A DNA stretch of 64,000 bases from Oceanospirillum sanctuarii (GTDB taxonomy: Bacteria > Pseudomonadota > Gammaproteobacteria > Pseudomonadales > Halomonadaceae). This document shows positions 9,413 through 18,043 of this stretch, piece after piece; within the stretch, counting starts at the first letter, position 1, and every line of letters begins with the position of its first letter. The DNA lies in assembly GCF_002150805.1 (NCBI RefSeq), contig NZ_MTBA01000007.1, forward strand, positions 144,025 to 208,024. The letters run 5' to 3'. Position numbers and translations under genes: made by a program. The notes beneath the pieces were generated by a model. That model made no database searches, was not told the origin of the DNA, and saw nothing but the letters and a program-made list of their open reading frames with translations.

Positions 9413-10318
9413 TTAGCCTTTGCCACGGGTTTTAGTGTTGTTTGGCTTGGCGTTCAGCTCGATAAACTCAATGATCAGTGTTGCCACATCTTTCTTGGTA
9501 GCGTTTTCGATACCTTCCAGACCCGGAGAGGAGTTTACCTCCATCACCAGAGGGCCACGGTTAGAGCGCAGCAGGTCAACACCCGCCACATTCAGCCCCA
9601 TGCACTGAGCAGCTTTAATCGCTGTTGCACGCTCAGCAGGAGTCAGCTTGGTCAGTTGAGCGGTACCGCCACGGTGCAGGTTAGAGCGGAACTCACCTTC
9701 AGCAGCAGTACGTTCCATGGCCGCTACGACCTTCTTGCCGATAACCAGACAACGTACATCGGAACCACCGGCTTCTTTAATGAACTCCTGTACCAGAATG
9801 TCGGCTTCCAGTTCACGGAAGGCATCGATAACACTCTCTGCTGCTTTGCGGGTTTCTGCCAGAACAACGCCCTTGCCCTGAGTACCTTCGGTCAGTTTGA
9901 TAACCAGAGGTGCCCCCCCAACCAGGTCGATCAGCTCTTTGGTGTTATCCACGCTGTGGGCAAAACCGGTTTTCGGCATGCCGACACCCTTACGGGACAG
10001 CAGCTGCAGAGAGCGCAGTTTGTCGCGGGAACGACCCAGTGCGATGGATTCGGTCAGGGTATAAGCACCCATCATCTCAAACTGACGGATCACCGACAGA
10101 CCGTATTGAGTTACGGATGCGCCAATACGGGGAATGATGGCGTCAAAGCCTTCCAGCTTCTCACCGTGGTACCAGACCGCAGGAGAAGAAGATGTGATGT
10201 CCATGTAGCACTTCAGGGTGTCGATCACCTGAACTTCGTGACCACGTTGTTCACAGGCTTCTACCAGGCGGCGGGTAGAGTAGAGTTTTGAATTACGGGA
10301 CAAGATGCCGATTTTCAT
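9413..10318 (-). CDS. rimK: RimK, ribosomal protein S6 glutamate ligase
   Basis: This ATP-grasp ligase adds glutamate residues to the C-terminus of ribosomal protein S6. The start at 10318 gives 301 aa, against 300 in E. coli, beginning [25 protein letters not shown] lies just before it, and the longer frame to 10357 lacks such a site. ATP-grasp elements are visible: ATP-binding lysines in [34 protein letters not shown], and the metal-binding [14 protein letters not shown]. In pseudomonads RimK activity is modulated by RimB and c-di-GMP, and a RimB-like gene lies just upstream here. Confidence 0.95.
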   Translation of the reverse strand: MKIGILSRNSKLYSTRRLVEACEQRGHEVQVIDTLKCYMDITSSSPAVWYHGEKLEGFDAIIPRIGASVTQYGLSVIRQFEMMGAYTLTESIALGRSRDKLRSLQLLSRKGVGMPKTGFAHSVDNTKELIDLVGGAPLVIKLTEGTQGKGVVLAETRKAAESVIDAFRELEADILVQEFIKEAGGSDVRCLVIGKKVVAAMERTAAEGEFRSNLHRGGTAQLTKLTPAERATAIKAAQCMGLNVAGVDLLRSNRGPLVMEVNSSPGLEGIENATKKDVATLIIEFIELNAKPNNTKTRGKG

Positions 10319-10511
10319 GGGGCTTCCTTTTTTAAAATTGGGTATCGCGTTTGTCATCGCCCTTTGATTAACGAGGTCTTAATTGGCTAAAGGACGTTTT
10401 GTGACAGCCGGATGGGGAGAAATCCCCTTTGTTCTTTCCGGCTGGGGCAGGTTGTTTATTCGTGACTAAGGACTGTTTAATGACTGAGGCAGGTTTTTAT
10501 CTGCAGCAGGC

Positions 10512-10976
10512 TTAGTCCTTAGGGTGTAACTTAGGTTCTGAACAAGCGTAGGAGAGATCTGAATCCACAATAAAGTGACCTCTCAGCGCCGTGCGACCCA
10601 GAAGCATACGATATGCCATGGTTTCACGGTCGGTCAGGGTCACTTCAGCGGTGACTTTGACATCACCCACATGCAGTTCAGTCTCAATCACGTAGCGTTC
10701 TTCAGTATGACCACCGGAATCGCTCACATTGCGACGATCTTTTATCGGTGCTTCAACGATCAGTTCCGGTTCCTGCTTTTTCCTCAGGGGGTGCAGCCCG
10801 AAGCGAACCCAGTCACGGCCATCTTCACCAGTGAAGGGTTCAACAAAAAAAGCGTGGATTGCAGATGTGCGGGCACCGGTATCCACTTTGGCGATCACTT
10901 CTTCTACGCCCAAAGCCGGAATTGCGATCGCTTCACGCCAACCCACGATACGTTTTTTTGTTTGATGTTCTGTCAT
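10512..10976 (-). CDS. retropepsin-like (RimB/ATP-dependent zinc protease family) protein
   Basis: This 154-aa protein has the DTGARTSAIHA motif around Asp32, the signature of single-domain retropepsin-like aspartic proteases formerly called ATP-dependent zinc proteases. A second hallmark (GRTALRGHFIVD) is near the C-terminus. In Pseudomonas the related RimB protein is encoded with rimK and affects S6 glutamylation, and the same context is found here 194 bases upstream of rimK. AAGGAA lies 7 bases before the ATG. Whether this copy is proteolytic is not shown by the sequence. Confidence 0.85.
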   Translation of the reverse strand: MTEHQTKKRIVGWREAIAIPALGVEEVIAKVDTGARTSAIHAFFVEPFTGEDGRDWVRFGLHPLRKKQEPELIVEAPIKDRRNVSDSGGHTEERYVIETELHVGDVKVTAEVTLTDRETMAYRMLLGRTALRGHFIVDSDLSYACSEPKLHPKD

Positions 10977-11151
10977 GTTTTTTCCTTACAGCGGGAGTTC
11001 ATCCTGAATTACAGATTAGATGACTCTACGGTTTAATGCGCCGGAGATAAATAGACTAAGTCAAAACAATTACCGAGTGTACGAAATGTTTATGACAGGG
11101 AGGGGCGCAAAAAAGATGCGGCATTCTATGTCGGCAAAACCGAACGTCAAC

Positions 11152-11194
11152 AAAAAAAACAGGGAAAGCTAAAAAAAGATAAATTCCCTGTTTT
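11152..11194. terminator. terminator of the diguanylate cyclase gene
   Basis: CAGGGAA (11160-11166) pairs with TTCCCTG (11184-11190). On the minus strand the stem is followed by eight T residues, and on the plus strand by TTTTG, so it may work both ways. Confidence 0.7.
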
Positions 11195-11237
11195 GATTGG
11201 CAAAAAAGCCGATCAGTCTGTCATTTTCAGTGAAAAT

Positions 11238-12380
11238 TCACGACCGGCAGATCAATTGGTTACGCCCCTGATGTTTAGCGTCATAAAGAGCATCGTCGAC
11301 CCGTTTGATCCAGCTATCCAGAACCTGGTCGGTTTCTTTGTAGGCGCTGACTCCCATACTGATGGTTACCTGCAACCTGTGCTCTTCATAGGGGACGACC
11401 AGTTGACTGATACGCAGACCCAGACGTTGCCCGATCACACAGGCTCCGTCCAGATCAGTATGAGGCAGCATGATCAGAAACTCTTCACCTCCGAAGCGGC
11501 CGCAAAAATCGGTTTTTCTCAGCAGTTCTTTGCAAACCTCTGCAATACCTTTTAAGACTTCATCTCCTGCCAGATGGCCGTATTTGTCGTTAATCTCTTT
11601 GAAGAAGTCGATATCCAACATCAGCAGGCTGGATGTGTAGCGATAGCGACGGCATACATTGAACTCTCGCTCTGCCAGCTCCATAAAATAGCGGCGGTTA
11701 GCCATCCCCGTCAGGGCATCCATGGTCGCCAGTTCAGAAAGGCGACGATTGCTGGCCTCCAGCTCGATATTTTTTTGGGTCAGTTGCTGATTCTTAAACT
11801 GCAGCTTCTCCACTCGGGTAAAACCTTCTTTTTCGGTCAGCGTCTGGAGTTCTGCCTGCAACGTGATATTGCTGGGGATCACCTGAATACGGGCAATACA
11901 CTCGTCCCCTAAGATTTCAAGATGTGAAACCCGTGCCCGCATATTGCGTTGCAGGTGCAGGCTAAAGATTCCGGAGAGCTTTCCGCAGAGAAAGGGCAGG
12001 GCGTGTTCTTCTTTCATGTCCGGGAACAGCTGGTGCTCCCAGGGATTTTTAACCACCAGCTGGGCAGAAGGCAGCGAGTCATCAAAGCCTGCACCGGTAA
12101 TTTCACCCCAGCCTGCGGTTGCGATCTTCTCTCCCCAGTGCAGCAGGCCGTTAACGAAGGATTCGTCATCGTAGCGGGTAATCACTTCATAGTCGGTTTC
12201 GGAATGATGGCTGGCGGAATAAGCAACCAGAAGTGAGAAATAGGTTTCACCCAGTTCCTCATAAAGAGGCACCATCATGGAAGCCAGCGAAGGTTGCTGC
12301 CAGAAAAGAGTAGCTGGTTGTCCTAAAAAGAGCAGCCGGTGATGCTGATCATCCCAGTGGAGCCATTCCGGTAAAGCCAT
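11238..12380 (-). CDS. diguanylate cyclase with an N-terminal V4R-like domain
   Basis: This 380-aa cytoplasmic protein probably makes c-di-GMP. The C-terminal GGDEF domain (about 215-378) carries the intact active site GRFGGEEF plus LDIDFFKEINDKYGH and the opening DALTGMANRR. Residues 1-185 resemble the V4R/heme-NO-binding-like sensor fold: the segment ALPFLCGKLSGIF and the following strand with GDECIARIQV are typical of its C-terminal part. A coiled coil (about 185-215) joins the two. No membrane segment is present. It stands alone between rimB and the 4.5S RNA. The ligand of the sensor is unknown and the V4R call is tentative. Confidence 0.85.
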   Translation of the reverse strand: MALPEWLHWDDQHHRLLFLGQPATLFWQQPSLASMMVPLYEELGETYFSLLVAYSASHHSETDYEVITRYDDESFVNGLLHWGEKIATAGWGEITGAGFDDSLPSAQLVVKNPWEHQLFPDMKEEHALPFLCGKLSGIFSLHLQRNMRARVSHLEILGDECIARIQVIPSNITLQAELQTLTEKEGFTRVEKLQFKNQQLTQKNIELEASNRRLSELATMDALTGMANRRYFMELAEREFNVCRRYRYTSSLLMLDIDFFKEINDKYGHLAGDEVLKGIAEVCKELLRKTDFCGRFGGEEFLIMLPHTDLDGACVIGQRLGLRISQLVVPYEEHRLQVTISMGVSAYKETDQVLDSWIKRVDDALYDAKHQGRNQLICRS

Positions 12381-12532
12381 TCAGGTATCCTGCCCGCCGT
12401 TTCGATCAGCCAAGAGACTGTACGGCCTGTTATCAGTGGAGAGTTTCAGTTGAGCCGACTGAAGCCAAAATTGCTATGGCGTAAACTTTACAAGTATAGA
12501 TGGGATTTTTCGGAAAAGAGCAAAATCTAAGG

Positions 12533-12562
12533 TTGTGCCTAACTAATTGATAGTGCTAGAAT
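12533..12562 (+). promoter_or_regulatory. candidate sigma-70 promoter of the 4.5S RNA
   Basis: TTGTGC (12533-12538) and TAGAAT (12557-12562) are separated by 18 bases. This would give a leader of about 60 bases ahead of the mature RNA. Confidence 0.45.
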
Positions 12563-12629
12563 TACGCCCGTTGTTTGGCACAGCAAAGTGTTTTCGAAAA
12601 TGCCTAGTTAACTGTCAGACAAAAATTGT

Positions 12630-12740
12630 GGTGGCCCTGTCGGTCCCCCCGCAATGATACCCTGTGAACCTGGTCAGGTCCGGAAGGAAGCAGCCACAGC
12701 AGGTGACTCATGTGCCGGGGTGTGGCTGGCGGGGCCATCT
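12630..12740 (+). ncRNA. ffs: signal recognition particle 4.5S RNA (small bacterial type)
   Basis: The sequence contains the invariant apical motif GGTCAGGTCCGGAAGGAAGC at 12672-12691 that binds Ffh and contacts FtsY. The flanking arms fold back on each other: TGGCCCTG near 12632 pairs with GGGGCCA near 12731-12737, and internal arms such as CCCTGTG and CAGCAGG pair around the apical loop. Length (about 110 nt) and order of elements match E. coli ffs. A perfect 8-bp hairpin (CATTTCAG/CTGAAATG, about 12742-12761) follows and may help 3' end formation. Confidence 0.95.
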
Positions 12741-12876
12741 CCATTTCAGATCCCTGAAATGTCTGCACTCCCTCATCGGTTTGTCCTCTTTTTGCCTACT
12801 TATACACAGACTCTTTTTCTGAGAGGGGTTGTGGATAAAGGTATGGAGCGTCCTTGCTCATATGTCACCGGTGTTC

Positions 12877-14499
12877 CTAAGTATCAGTACAAGTTCCGGT
12901 GTAACCCGCTGTACTTAAATCTGAACAGGTTATGGCTACTCCAGCAACTTTAGTTCCGATAATTCTGAGTTGATTCAGATTACTTAAACCTTTAAGAGCA
13001 GTGGCAAATGCTGAAACAGTTGTATCGGAAAGATTGGAGTTGGAGACTCTCAGTCGTTCCAGAGAAGAAAAATCACTGAGAGTGAAGTTATTGATGTCTC
13101 CATTTTCTAAATAGAGTCTCGTAATTTTAGATGCTGTCAATGTACTGCCTACAGCCATGTCGTAATCTGCTTTGGCTGCTTTAGTTCTAAATTGCAGTCG
13201 TTCTAAATTAAAGACTTTAAGCTTTCCTCCAAAGTCATAATCAGTAGCCGTATCAGGGTCCATAATATTTAGGCGTTTTAGTGCTGAGCTAGTACCTATT
13301 TTTTCACCTAGTGTCAGCAGATCTGCGTCTGAGAGCGTTGTATTTGCCAGAGATAAGTACTCTAGTTGGTTAAAGTTCAGCTTGCCATTTGTTAGAAAGG
13401 TATTGATGTCAAATGTTGCAGCTGTATTGCCGCCATTCCAACCAAGTTCAAGCCTATTAAGCCCAGATAGGTCATTATTACTTGCTAAAGCATTCAGACT
13501 TGTTACCGAAGTTGCTTCTTCTATTGCCAGACGCTCAAGGTTATTGATTCCAGAAATAGCGTTGACGTCGTTCTGGTCTAGAGGCAAAGAATAAAAGCGT
13601 AATCTTTTTATTTTAGATTTATCGGTATGGGCTGATAGATAGGTGTCCAGCTCGAACTTGGTTGGAGTGGATGATGTGGCGTATTCCGAAAGTGCAAGTC
13701 TTGCTAGGCTTGTCATCTTGTATATCGGGGCATAATCCGCCAGATTAATGTCATCTCCACTTGTGCTGTTGGTTTGATAGCTAAGGTCGAAGTACTGCAT
13801 TCCCGTGAAGTTATCAAAAGGGCTGATATCAGAAATATGATTATCGTATAACCAGACTTTATTTAGTCCAGTGAATTGCTCTACACCTGCCAAGCTTGCG
13901 ATAGACCAATTGCCCGCATATAGAAGTTTGGCTTGTTCTGCGAAGTCATATTCAGACTCTTCAAAATATTTTTTTAGGTTAGCGTCAGTTATCTTCGAGA
14001 GGTCAACAGCGGTTCCACTTGTGGCATTGGTTAGACTCGCGGCATAAGTCTTTGCCTGGGCTTTATCGGTATACCAGCGGGTTTTGTAATCATCCGTACA
14101 GTCAGCCGTACCTCCTGTGGTGTACTCGCACACGGTCATAAAGTCGGACTCAGAGGCTAGTTTTTTGAAACTGGTATTGAGGCTGCTCATCACAAGTTCA
14201 TTCGAGGAAATACTCCAGCTGCTATTAAGATAATCAGTGGAATTGAGTTTGTCGCTGGGGTCGATATATCCAGGACCTCCATTCAAGCTGCTGCTACTGA
14301 AGATAAGCGTCATAACTTCTCCGTTTGGATGAAGCGTATAAAAACGCTTTCCTGATACATCTGCTGAACCAAATGTCGTACTAGTTCCCGTTGATCCTGT
14401 TGAATTATCTGTTGTGCTCTCATCTGATTCTCCTTGGCAGGCGGTCAAAGAGATGGCTACTGACATAATTGCCAATGATTTTAAGTATTTGATTCCCAT
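12877..14499 (-). CDS. leucine-rich-repeat lipoprotein, function unknown
   Basis: This 540-aa protein has a lipoprotein signal (lipobox LTAC, Cys21), a Ser/Thr-rich linker, and an N-terminal domain of about 110 residues. Irregular leucine-rich repeats follow (for example LTGLNKVWLYDNHISDISPF, NNLERLAIEEA, LNRLELGWN, FNQLEYLSLANTTLSD, SSLERLRVSNSNLSDT). Two Cys near the C-terminus (CSDLS...CTDT) may form a disulfide. It should be anchored in the outer membrane or periplasm and could mediate protein contacts. The gene is visibly richer in A and T than its neighbours and has no operon partner, suggesting acquisition by transfer. No specific family is recognised. Confidence 0.75.
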   Translation of the reverse strand: MGIKYLKSLAIMSVAISLTACQGESDESTTDNSTGSTGTSTTFGSADVSGKRFYTLHPNGEVMTLIFSSSSLNGGPGYIDPSDKLNSTDYLNSSWSISSNELVMSSLNTSFKKLASESDFMTVCEYTTGGTADCTDDYKTRWYTDKAQAKTYAASLTNATSGTAVDLSKITDANLKKYFEESEYDFAEQAKLLYAGNWSIASLAGVEQFTGLNKVWLYDNHISDISPFDNFTGMQYFDLSYQTNSTSGDDINLADYAPIYKMTSLARLALSEYATSSTPTKFELDTYLSAHTDKSKIKRLRFYSLPLDQNDVNAISGINNLERLAIEEATSVTSLNALASNNDLSGLNRLELGWNGGNTAATFDINTFLTNGKLNFNQLEYLSLANTTLSDADLLTLGEKIGTSSALKRLNIMDPDTATDYDFGGKLKVFNLERLQFRTKAAKADYDMAVGSTLTASKITRLYLENGDINNFTLSDFSSLERLRVSNSNLSDTTVSAFATALKGLSNLNQLRIIGTKVAGVAITCSDLSTAGYTGTCTDT

Positions 14500-14641
14500 G
14501 TTAGCTCCATATCCTTAGGAAATTACTCTCACAAAATAAAATGTAGAGTAAAAGTTTTAGATGTCGAATAAAGCTATTAACCGTATTTTTATTAATGAAT
14601 AATATTTCTGTTTAGATATAAGCTTTTGATAATAAATGATA

Positions 14642-14675
14642 TTTTTTGTTGTTATTTTTTTGTTGTTATTTTTTG
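14642..14675. repeat. T-rich direct repeat upstream of the LRR gene
   Basis: A unit of about 14 bases (TTTTTTGTTGTTAT) occurs twice in tandem in a very AT-rich 280-bp gap that holds no gene. Confidence 0.5.
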
Positions 14676-14778
14676 CAGGTATTTGAAAGGTGATTAAAGG
14701 TTCAATAGCTAAGTTTTGGGATATATCTTCAGTCTGCTTTGGTTTTTTGCTGACTGGATTGTAGGATATTTCTTACGT

Positions 14779-15927
14779 CTACATTTGATTAATCTCTTCA
14801 ACAATCGCCCGAAACAGTTTGAATCCCACAGGGATAAGTTCATCCGGGAAATCATAGTCCGGGTTATGCAGCTGCGGGCTGTTATCACCTGCACCGAGGG
14901 CGAACATTGCACCCTCTGCAACTTCGGTGAATATGCCGAAGTCCTCTGACCATCTGAATCCTTCCTCTGGCGTGACCAGCGGTGTACCTGTGGCTTGGCA
15001 GGCGTTTCGAACCCTCTGATAGCCGCTGTCACTGTTGACGCTGGCGCGGAAGACATCATCCCATTCCAGAGAAAAGCTCAGTTGGTGGTCATCGGTCTGT
15101 TGCTGAACAAGCTCGGTTGCCTGTTCGATCAGTTGGTTCATGGCTTCGTTGGTTGATGTACGCAGGGTGGCCATGACAGTGGCTTCGCCGGGAGCTGTGC
15201 CGAAGGCGATCTCCCCAAGGTGGGCATAAACCACGGTGACCAGATTAAAGCCGGTCATCTGCCCTTGTAATTGGGACTGTTGGGGAAGCTGGGTCAGTTG
15301 CTGAATGATATTGCTCATGGCGAGAGCAGGACTCACGCCATCTTCCGGATGGGCCGCGTGGGAGGTTTTGCCTTTCAGGCGAATAATCATGCCCCGTGAG
15401 GCGCAGTTAAAGGCACCGGGCTTGCAGTAAACCGTGCCCAGAGGTTTACCGGGCAGATTATGCAAGGCAAAGCAGTAATCCGGTTTCAGCTGCTCAAACT
15501 GGCTGTCGCGTACCACGTTGACGGCTCCGGCTCCCGTCTCTTCTGCGGGCTGAAATAAACAGATGACACGACCTTTATCGGGGCGGTTTTGTGCCAGATA
15601 ACTGCCAAGGGCTGTGACGATTGCCATGTGACCATCATGTCCGCATTTGTGGGAAATACCATCGCATACTGAGCGATAGGGCAGGTCGTTAATCTCCTGA
15701 ATCGGAAGGGCATCCAGCTCGCAGCGGATCAGGGTTGTTGGACCTGATTCTTTGCCATCAAAACAGAAAGCGAGTCCGTTGCCGCCGATATTTTCGAGGG
15801 TTTCATCAGGGGCAAAACCGGCGAAGAGATTTTTGATGCGTGCTGCGGTGGCGACTTCCTGATCAGAAAGTTCCGGGTGCTGATGTAGTGTTTGGCGAAA
15901 ACGAATAAGAGCCTGATCGGACAGCAT
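14779..15927 (-). CDS. M20 family amidohydrolase
   Basis: This 382-aa metal-dependent amidohydrolase resembles N-acyl-L-amino acid amidohydrolases, hippurate hydrolase and IAA-amino acid hydrolases (M20D). Visible metal-site motifs are CGHDGHMAIV and the catalytic pair in QPAEETGAGA, with HNLPG and SHAAHPEDGVSPA further on, all in the usual order and spacing. It is probably cytoplasmic, since no signal peptide is seen. GGAG lies 7 bases before ATG 15927. It lies upstream of the LRR gene and downstream of the HDOD gene in the same direction but with no obvious functional link. It should cleave an N-acyl amino acid; the acyl group is unknown. Confidence 0.88.
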   Translation of the reverse strand: MLSDQALIRFRQTLHQHPELSDQEVATAARIKNLFAGFAPDETLENIGGNGLAFCFDGKESGPTTLIRCELDALPIQEINDLPYRSVCDGISHKCGHDGHMAIVTALGSYLAQNRPDKGRVICLFQPAEETGAGAVNVVRDSQFEQLKPDYCFALHNLPGKPLGTVYCKPGAFNCASRGMIIRLKGKTSHAAHPEDGVSPALAMSNIIQQLTQLPQQSQLQGQMTGFNLVTVVYAHLGEIAFGTAPGEATVMATLRTSTNEAMNQLIEQATELVQQQTDDHQLSFSLEWDDVFRASVNSDSGYQRVRNACQATGTPLVTPEEGFRWSEDFGIFTEVAEGAMFALGAGDNSPQLHNPDYDFPDELIPVGFKLFRAIVEEINQM

Positions 15928-16036
15928 ACAAGAACTCCATGATGAGTAGAGAGGCTGTCAGTCAGGGTAGAGCAAATGGAAGGTCGGTTGAAGTGCCGTT
16001 AAGCCGGATGATTTCGCTGTTACCGATAAAGAAGGC

Positions 16037-16900
16037 TTATTCAGCCTTCTGATCATTCTCTTCAAGGTGGTGCAGAAGATCTTCGCGGATATCCATGTAC
16101 TCGATGTCAGGAATTCCCAGATAACTGAGCACTTTGAGGATTTCAGGTGGCGATTCGTTGGAGTCGTAAATTCGCCAGAAACGTCGGTAGCGGGCGCTGA
16201 CATCTTTCGCCAGCACCAGAATGCAGAGCAGGGATTTGGTTTGATCCGAAAGCTGATCCTGTGTGTCCAGAATTTCGGTGTAACGCGCCTGTCCTTCGAT
16301 AGCATCGGCAATACGATCCGGCATAAACCAGTGACGGGCGATATCTGCACCCAGAGCAAAGTGGTTAATGCCAAAGAGTTTTTCTTCCTGAGCCGTCAGG
16401 CCGAACAGATCGGCACCATTGATATCCCTCAGAAAAGCTTTGTACTCAGGGTGGGATTCCAGCATCAGTGGAATGGCACAATCGTGCATCATGCCGAGGG
16501 TATAGCTGTCATGGGGATCAAGGTCTGATACCCGGGCTGCGATATCTGCCGAGAGTTGAGCCACTTCTGTGGCGGTATCCCAGAAGCGATCCAGCCGACC
16601 CAGCTTGCCCATAGAGTTCTGCAGTGCAGCCAGTCGGATAACCGCAAAAAGTTTATCCAGCCCCAGCAGGGTAATGGCGTGGGTCAGGTCGGTAATCTTC
16701 TTACTGAGTCGAAACAGAGGTGTGTTCACCGCCGCCAGTACGCTGGTGTAGAGGAAGACATCCTGTTTCAGAATCTCTGCGATCTCAGATGCTGCCGGGT
16801 TTTTTGCTTTCATCAGCTCGGCAATGGCGATAACGGCCTCAGGACGAGCGGGGATTTTATAGCGTTGGCTGGCAGCTGAGTTGGGTTCGGACGATGCCAT
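16037..16900 (-). CDS. HDOD domain protein
   Basis: This protein of about 287 aa carries an HDOD domain, a degenerate relative of HD phosphohydrolases used in bacterial signalling. The pattern SEIAEILKQDVFLYTSVLAAVNTPLFRL with ITDLTHAITLLGLDKL is the hallmark start of HDOD domains, and MMHDCAIPLML is the later conserved helix. No output domain is attached. The frame opens with TTG at 16918; ATG 16900 is preferred because AGGA lies 8 bases before it. HDOD proteins often act with c-di-GMP networks, several members of which are in this window, but no partner is adjacent. Confidence 0.85.
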   Translation of the reverse strand: MASSEPNSAASQRYKIPARPEAVIAIAELMKAKNPAASEIAEILKQDVFLYTSVLAAVNTPLFRLSKKITDLTHAITLLGLDKLFAVIRLAALQNSMGKLGRLDRFWDTATEVAQLSADIAARVSDLDPHDSYTLGMMHDCAIPLMLESHPEYKAFLRDINGADLFGLTAQEEKLFGINHFALGADIARHWFMPDRIADAIEGQARYTEILDTQDQLSDQTKSLLCILVLAKDVSARYRRFWRIYDSNESPPEILKVLSYLGIPDIEYMDIREDLLHHLEENDQKAE

Positions 16901-17130
16901 GGTGAGATCCTGTTTCAAAAGTGTAATAGCAAAGAATCTTTGGGGTCAGTCTATCAAAAATAGAGTCAGTAACAGCGATTAAAACTGATATTTTTTATCT
17001 GGATCAAGGGACTAGGTCAGCCCAACACCAAATTATGCTTTGTGATATCCAGTAAGTTTACGTTAGAAGATGTAATTTTTCTGCATTTAAACTAAGCTGA
17101 AAGGGTTAATCCTGCTTTAGGGAGTGCCCC

Positions 17131-18003
17131 ATGTCTGCCCATCCCGCGAAATCGTATCTCTCTACCTATCTCTCTGTATTGGGCGGCCTGATTTTTACGG
17201 CCTGTATGCTTTACCTTCCGCCGACTTTTGCTCAGTCGGCATTGAGTAGCAAAAACAATTTCGAACAACTGCCACAAGCGGACTTTAGTGGCGGTCACTG
17301 CTCCCGTCCTCTAATTATGGCTCATTCCGGTGATTACGCGCCCTATCAGTATCAAGGTGCTAACGGCGAATTGATTGGTCTGGATGTTGAGTTAGCCCGA
17401 CTCTTTGTCGAGACGATGGGGTGCCAGCTGGAGGTGGTGTTATTACCGCCAAAACGGGGGCAGAAAATGCTGGCGGAAGGCCGGATCGATATGATGGCTG
17501 CGGCTTCGGTCACTGAGGCCCGTAAGAAGTTTTCCCGCTTCTCGCTGCCTTATCGGGCTGAAACCAGCGTTATGTTTGTCCGAAAAGAAAATGCGCCCTT
17601 TATGGCTTCCATGAGCCTTCTGGAGCTGGTGCGTTCCGGCATGAGTTTTACCACAGGTCTTGGGGGGTGGTACGGTGAGCCATGGGAAGATATCAAACCC
17701 TATCTGGATGAAGGTCAGTTATCCCTGACCAATAGTACGTTGGGGCAGGTCAACATGGTGCTGATGAGCCGTGCGGATGTGGCTGTTGTGGATCGCTATG
17801 TGGGCTTTTATCACGCTAAAACTCTGGGGCGTGCGGATGGTTTAGCAGAGCATCCTCAGGTACTGAGCGATGCTCCTGCACACTTTATGTTGAGTAAAGT
17901 GGCGGTTAGCGAGGCTTTACTGAAGCGCTTTAATGATGTGATTCAGGCTAAAAAACCATCATCGGATTACAGTGATATTCTGAAGAAATACCTGCCGGAA
18001 TAG
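17131..18003 (+). CDS. periplasmic solute-binding protein, SBP_bac_3-like
   Basis: This 290-aa secreted protein has a signal peptide (cleavage probably after TFAQ, residues 32-35). It is a type 3 extracellular solute-binding domain of the amino-acid ABC transporter family: YAPYQYQGANGELIGLDVELARLF and EGRIDMMAAASVTEARKKFSRFSLPY are the diagnostic strands. The gene stands alone without permease or ATPase genes, so it may act as an orphan binding protein or enzyme-like sensor, as found in many marine gammaproteobacteria. AGGGAG lies 6 bases before the ATG. The ligand is unknown. Confidence 0.82.
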   Translation: MSAHPAKSYLSTYLSVLGGLIFTACMLYLPPTFAQSALSSKNNFEQLPQADFSGGHCSRPLIMAHSGDYAPYQYQGANGELIGLDVELARLFVETMGCQLEVVLLPPKRGQKMLAEGRIDMMAAASVTEARKKFSRFSLPYRAETSVMFVRKENAPFMASMSLLELVRSGMSFTTGLGGWYGEPWEDIKPYLDEGQLSLTNSTLGQVNMVLMSRADVAVVDRYVGFYHAKTLGRADGLAEHPQVLSDAPAHFMLSKVAVSEALLKRFNDVIQAKKPSSDYSDILKKYLPE

Positions 18004-18043
18004 GCGGCAGGTATTCATTGACTGTATGGGTTTTAAAATAAGG

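Noticed and set aside
12654..12953. 99-codon frame starting inside the 4.5S RNA
   Set aside because: It covers the SRP RNA core and the 3' end of the LRR gene; the RNA explains the sequence.
15958..16374. 138-codon frame overlapping the HDOD gene
   Set aside because: Same strand but a different frame from a clear HDOD coding sequence, and its product has no recognisable features.
17992..18011. Hairpin CCTGCCG/CGGCAGG at the end of the solute-binding protein gene as a terminator
   Set aside because: The left arm lies inside the coding sequence and no T run follows; not strong enough to list.
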